From the NCBI GenBank assembly GCA_017881545.1, contig JADGQU010000105.1:1-7518 (forward strand): 7,518 nucleotides of DNA, given 5' to 3'. How positions within the stretch are numbered: position 1 is the stretch's first letter; each line of letters starts with the position of its first letter. This document shows positions 6,259 through 7,518 of this stretch, piece by piece. A model generated the notes under the pieces. That model worked only from the letters and a program-made list of their open reading frames with translations. It was not told the DNA's origin and searched no databases. A program made the position numbers and the translations under genes. Source of the stretch: Gemmatimonadaceae bacterium (GTDB lineage Bacteria > Gemmatimonadota > Gemmatimonadetes > Gemmatimonadales > Gemmatimonadaceae).

Positions 6259-7518
6259 CAGTTGAACTTCTCGCCGCGCTTCACCCACTTCGCGAGATCC
6301 TTTTCCTTCGGGTTGAGCGGCGAGCCCGGATGGATGATCGAAACCGGGCACCGCTCCGCCGCGCTAACCAGCTGCTGGAACGTGCCAGCTTTGGGATCCT
6401 TCACATACGCCTGCTTATCGCCGTTGTAGGCGAACATCTTGTTGTTGAGATTCGTGCACTCGTTGCAGCTCGTGCAGCGGGCGGAATCGATGTACGCCTC
6501 GAGCGCCAGCGTTTCGTCGTCGGCGACCGCTGTCGCGGAGGCGACCGCTGCGGAAGAGGGTGCCGCGACACCCGCCACTTTTGCGGCAACAGGGACCGGT
6601 GGCGCTGACGCCACTGCGGTCACGGCAATCGGCTGCGCCACGGTCTTCGCCAGCGAGCCATTCGCCGACGCGGGCTGCAGCGGCGACGGCTTGCTCACCG
6701 ACGGAAGCGAAGCGAGCAGTTGGGCCACTGCCGCTGAGCTCCCAGCGTTCTTGATCAGCCCGTCGGCCAGTCGCCGCGCGATTTGGGTCGGCAGACTTGC
6801 CTTCAGCTCCGCGATCTTCGCCTCGTAATCGAGGCGAAGCGCATCGGCGCGCTGCTCGAACTCCGATTCCATCTGCCCCACGACGGTGTCGTGCACCGTC
6901 ACCGGGATCTCGAGACCGGCGAGTTGTCGCAGCTGCGACCAGAACTGCTGCCGTTCGGCGGCGAGCACGACCATTTCTGCCGAGACCTTCAGACGGCGAA
7001 GCGTGCGCTCCTTGGTCAGCGCCCAGATGAACGGAACGCGACCCTCCCGATCGTCGGCGCTCGCCGCAAAGTACTCGTGGAAGAGCATCAACTCGTCCGC
7101 CGACTGCGACGCAGGCAGCTCTGAGAAATGCTGCTTGAATCGAACTTCGGTGGCCGCCCAGTCGGCGATCGTAACAGGCAGCTCCATCGTCTGCTCCGCG
7201 CCGCCATCATCCACATACTTGAGCGCGTAGGATGGCCATGCGTCGCTCGGCGACGGATTGCCCTCGAGACTCAGGCAATCAGCGAAGCTCGGTCCCCCGT
7301 CCGGATCGTAGGTGAGGAATGGGAACGCGCGACTCTCGAGTGCGAGACGCGCGGCATGCTGCGACCAGTCATCGGCGAGTCCATGCTCCACCGGGCAGGG
7401 TGTGTAGACGTTGATCAGAACCGGGCGCCGCTTGTGTAGTCCCTTCAACACGCCGGCAATGAGGTGCGTCGCGGCAGCCTGCGATGTCTGGTGGACGTAG
7501 ACGCCTCGATGCGCGATC
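6258..7518 (-). CDS. NifJ/PFOR-like oxidoreductase with C-terminal ferredoxin domain (3' part, runs off right edge)
   Basis: The frame is open to the window edge; 419 residues are visible, and an apparent GTG start at 7451 is internal. The first ~75 visible residues match the end of the thiamine-diphosphate domain of pyruvate:ferredoxin oxidoreductases: GVYVHQTSQAA, then PVLINVYTPCPVEHGL (C41), then FPFLTYDP. Next come a family-specific region (about 80-210), a helical, probably coiled-coil stretch (about 210-260, ESEFEQRADALRLDYEAK), an Ala/Pro/Val-rich linker (about 273-333), and a terminal ferredoxin domain. That domain has C348-x2-C351-x2-C354-x35-C390-P, the spacing of a single-[4Fe-4S] ferredoxin. 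In classical NifJ the ferredoxin domain precedes the TPP domain and has two clusters, so this order and count are different. The substrate cannot be told, because the catalytic N-terminal parts are outside the window. Its one-base overlap with rnfC suggests that it delivers electrons to, or takes them from, the Rnf complex. Confidence 0.85.
   Translation of the reverse strand, partial: IAHRGVYVHQTSQAAATHLIAGVLKGLHKRRPVLINVYTPCPVEHGLADDWSQHAARLALESRAFPFLTYDPDGGPSFADCLSLEGNPSPSDAWPSYALKYVDDGGAEQTMELPVTIADWAATEVRFKQHFSELPASQSADELMLFHEYFAASADDREGRVPFIWALTKERTLRRLKVSAEMVVLAAERQQFWSQLRQLAGLEIPVTVHDTVVGQMESEFEQRADALRLDYEAKIAELKASLPTQIARRLADGLIKNAGSSAAVAQLLASLPSVSKPSPLQPASANGSLAKTVAQPIAVTAVASAPPVPVAAKVAGVAAPSSAAVASATAVADDETLALEAYIDSARCTSCNECTNLNNKMFAYNGDKQAYVKDPKAGTFQQLVSAAERCPVSIIHPGSPLNPKEKDLAKWVKRGEKFN
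6261..6500 (-). other. Single-cluster ferredoxin domain at the end of the NifJ-like protein
   Basis: This is the domain-level view of the last ~80 residues of the preceding entry. Four cysteines (first codon at 6474-6476) follow CTSCNEC, then 35 residues, then CP. The position after the third cysteine where two-cluster ferredoxins have another CP is TN here, so only one [4Fe-4S] cluster is expected. The domain ends in a Lys-rich tail (KEKDLAKWVKRGEKFN). Confidence 0.8.

Noticed and set aside
5521..6429. 302-codon plus-strand open frame
   Set aside because: It is antisense to rnfC and the NifJ-like gene. It is His/Arg-rich with no family motifs.

Overview
The window is GC-rich, and every gene I can support lies on the minus strand. 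It is almost filled by one tightly packed operon for an Rnf-type ion-translocating ferredoxin:NAD oxidoreductase. In transcription order (high to low coordinates) it holds: the 3' part of a pyruvate:ferredoxin oxidoreductase (NifJ)-like gene with a C-terminal ferredoxin domain (6258-7518, running off the right edge), rnfC, rnfD, rnfG, rnfE, rnfA, an unlisted 48-residue Cys-rich single-span membrane protein (1806-1952), and apbE. Six of the seven junctions share 1 or 4 bases. The last, small gene into apbE, overlaps by 11 bases. This implies one transcript with coupled translation. The operon promoter lies outside the window.

Downstream of apbE, after 78 bases, is a 129-residue protein with several Cys pairs that looks like a double zinc ribbon (353-742). 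After a further 260 non-coding bases the first 30 codons of a putative lipoprotein (1-92) run off the left edge. That gap carries a candidate promoter with a TTGACA -35 box and a short inverted repeat beside it.

How the parts fit: RnfC carries two [4Fe-4S] motifs and the nucleotide/FMN-binding region. RnfD and RnfG carry the threonine motifs for covalent FMN. RnfE and RnfA hold the four membrane cysteines that bind the intramembrane [2Fe-2S] cluster. ApbE, with a Tat-type signal, would flavinylate RnfD and RnfG on the outside of the membrane. The gene order C-D-G-E-A is the one known from clostridial-type clusters, but rnfB, which would normally follow rnfA there, is absent from that position. 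In its place are the small Cys-rich membrane protein and apbE. The upstream NifJ-like protein brings its own ferredoxin domain and may feed electrons to the complex.

The most interesting item is the small Cys-rich protein. By size, predicted topology and context (between rnfA and apbE) it resembles NqrM, the maturation factor for the homologous [2Fe-2S] site in Na+-NQR, and could do the same job for Rnf. The taxon cannot be fixed from this window. High GC, a Tat-dependent ApbE, a lipoprotein and a NifJ-like/Rnf pairing suggest a diderm bacterium. Gemmatimonadota is my guess, with low confidence.
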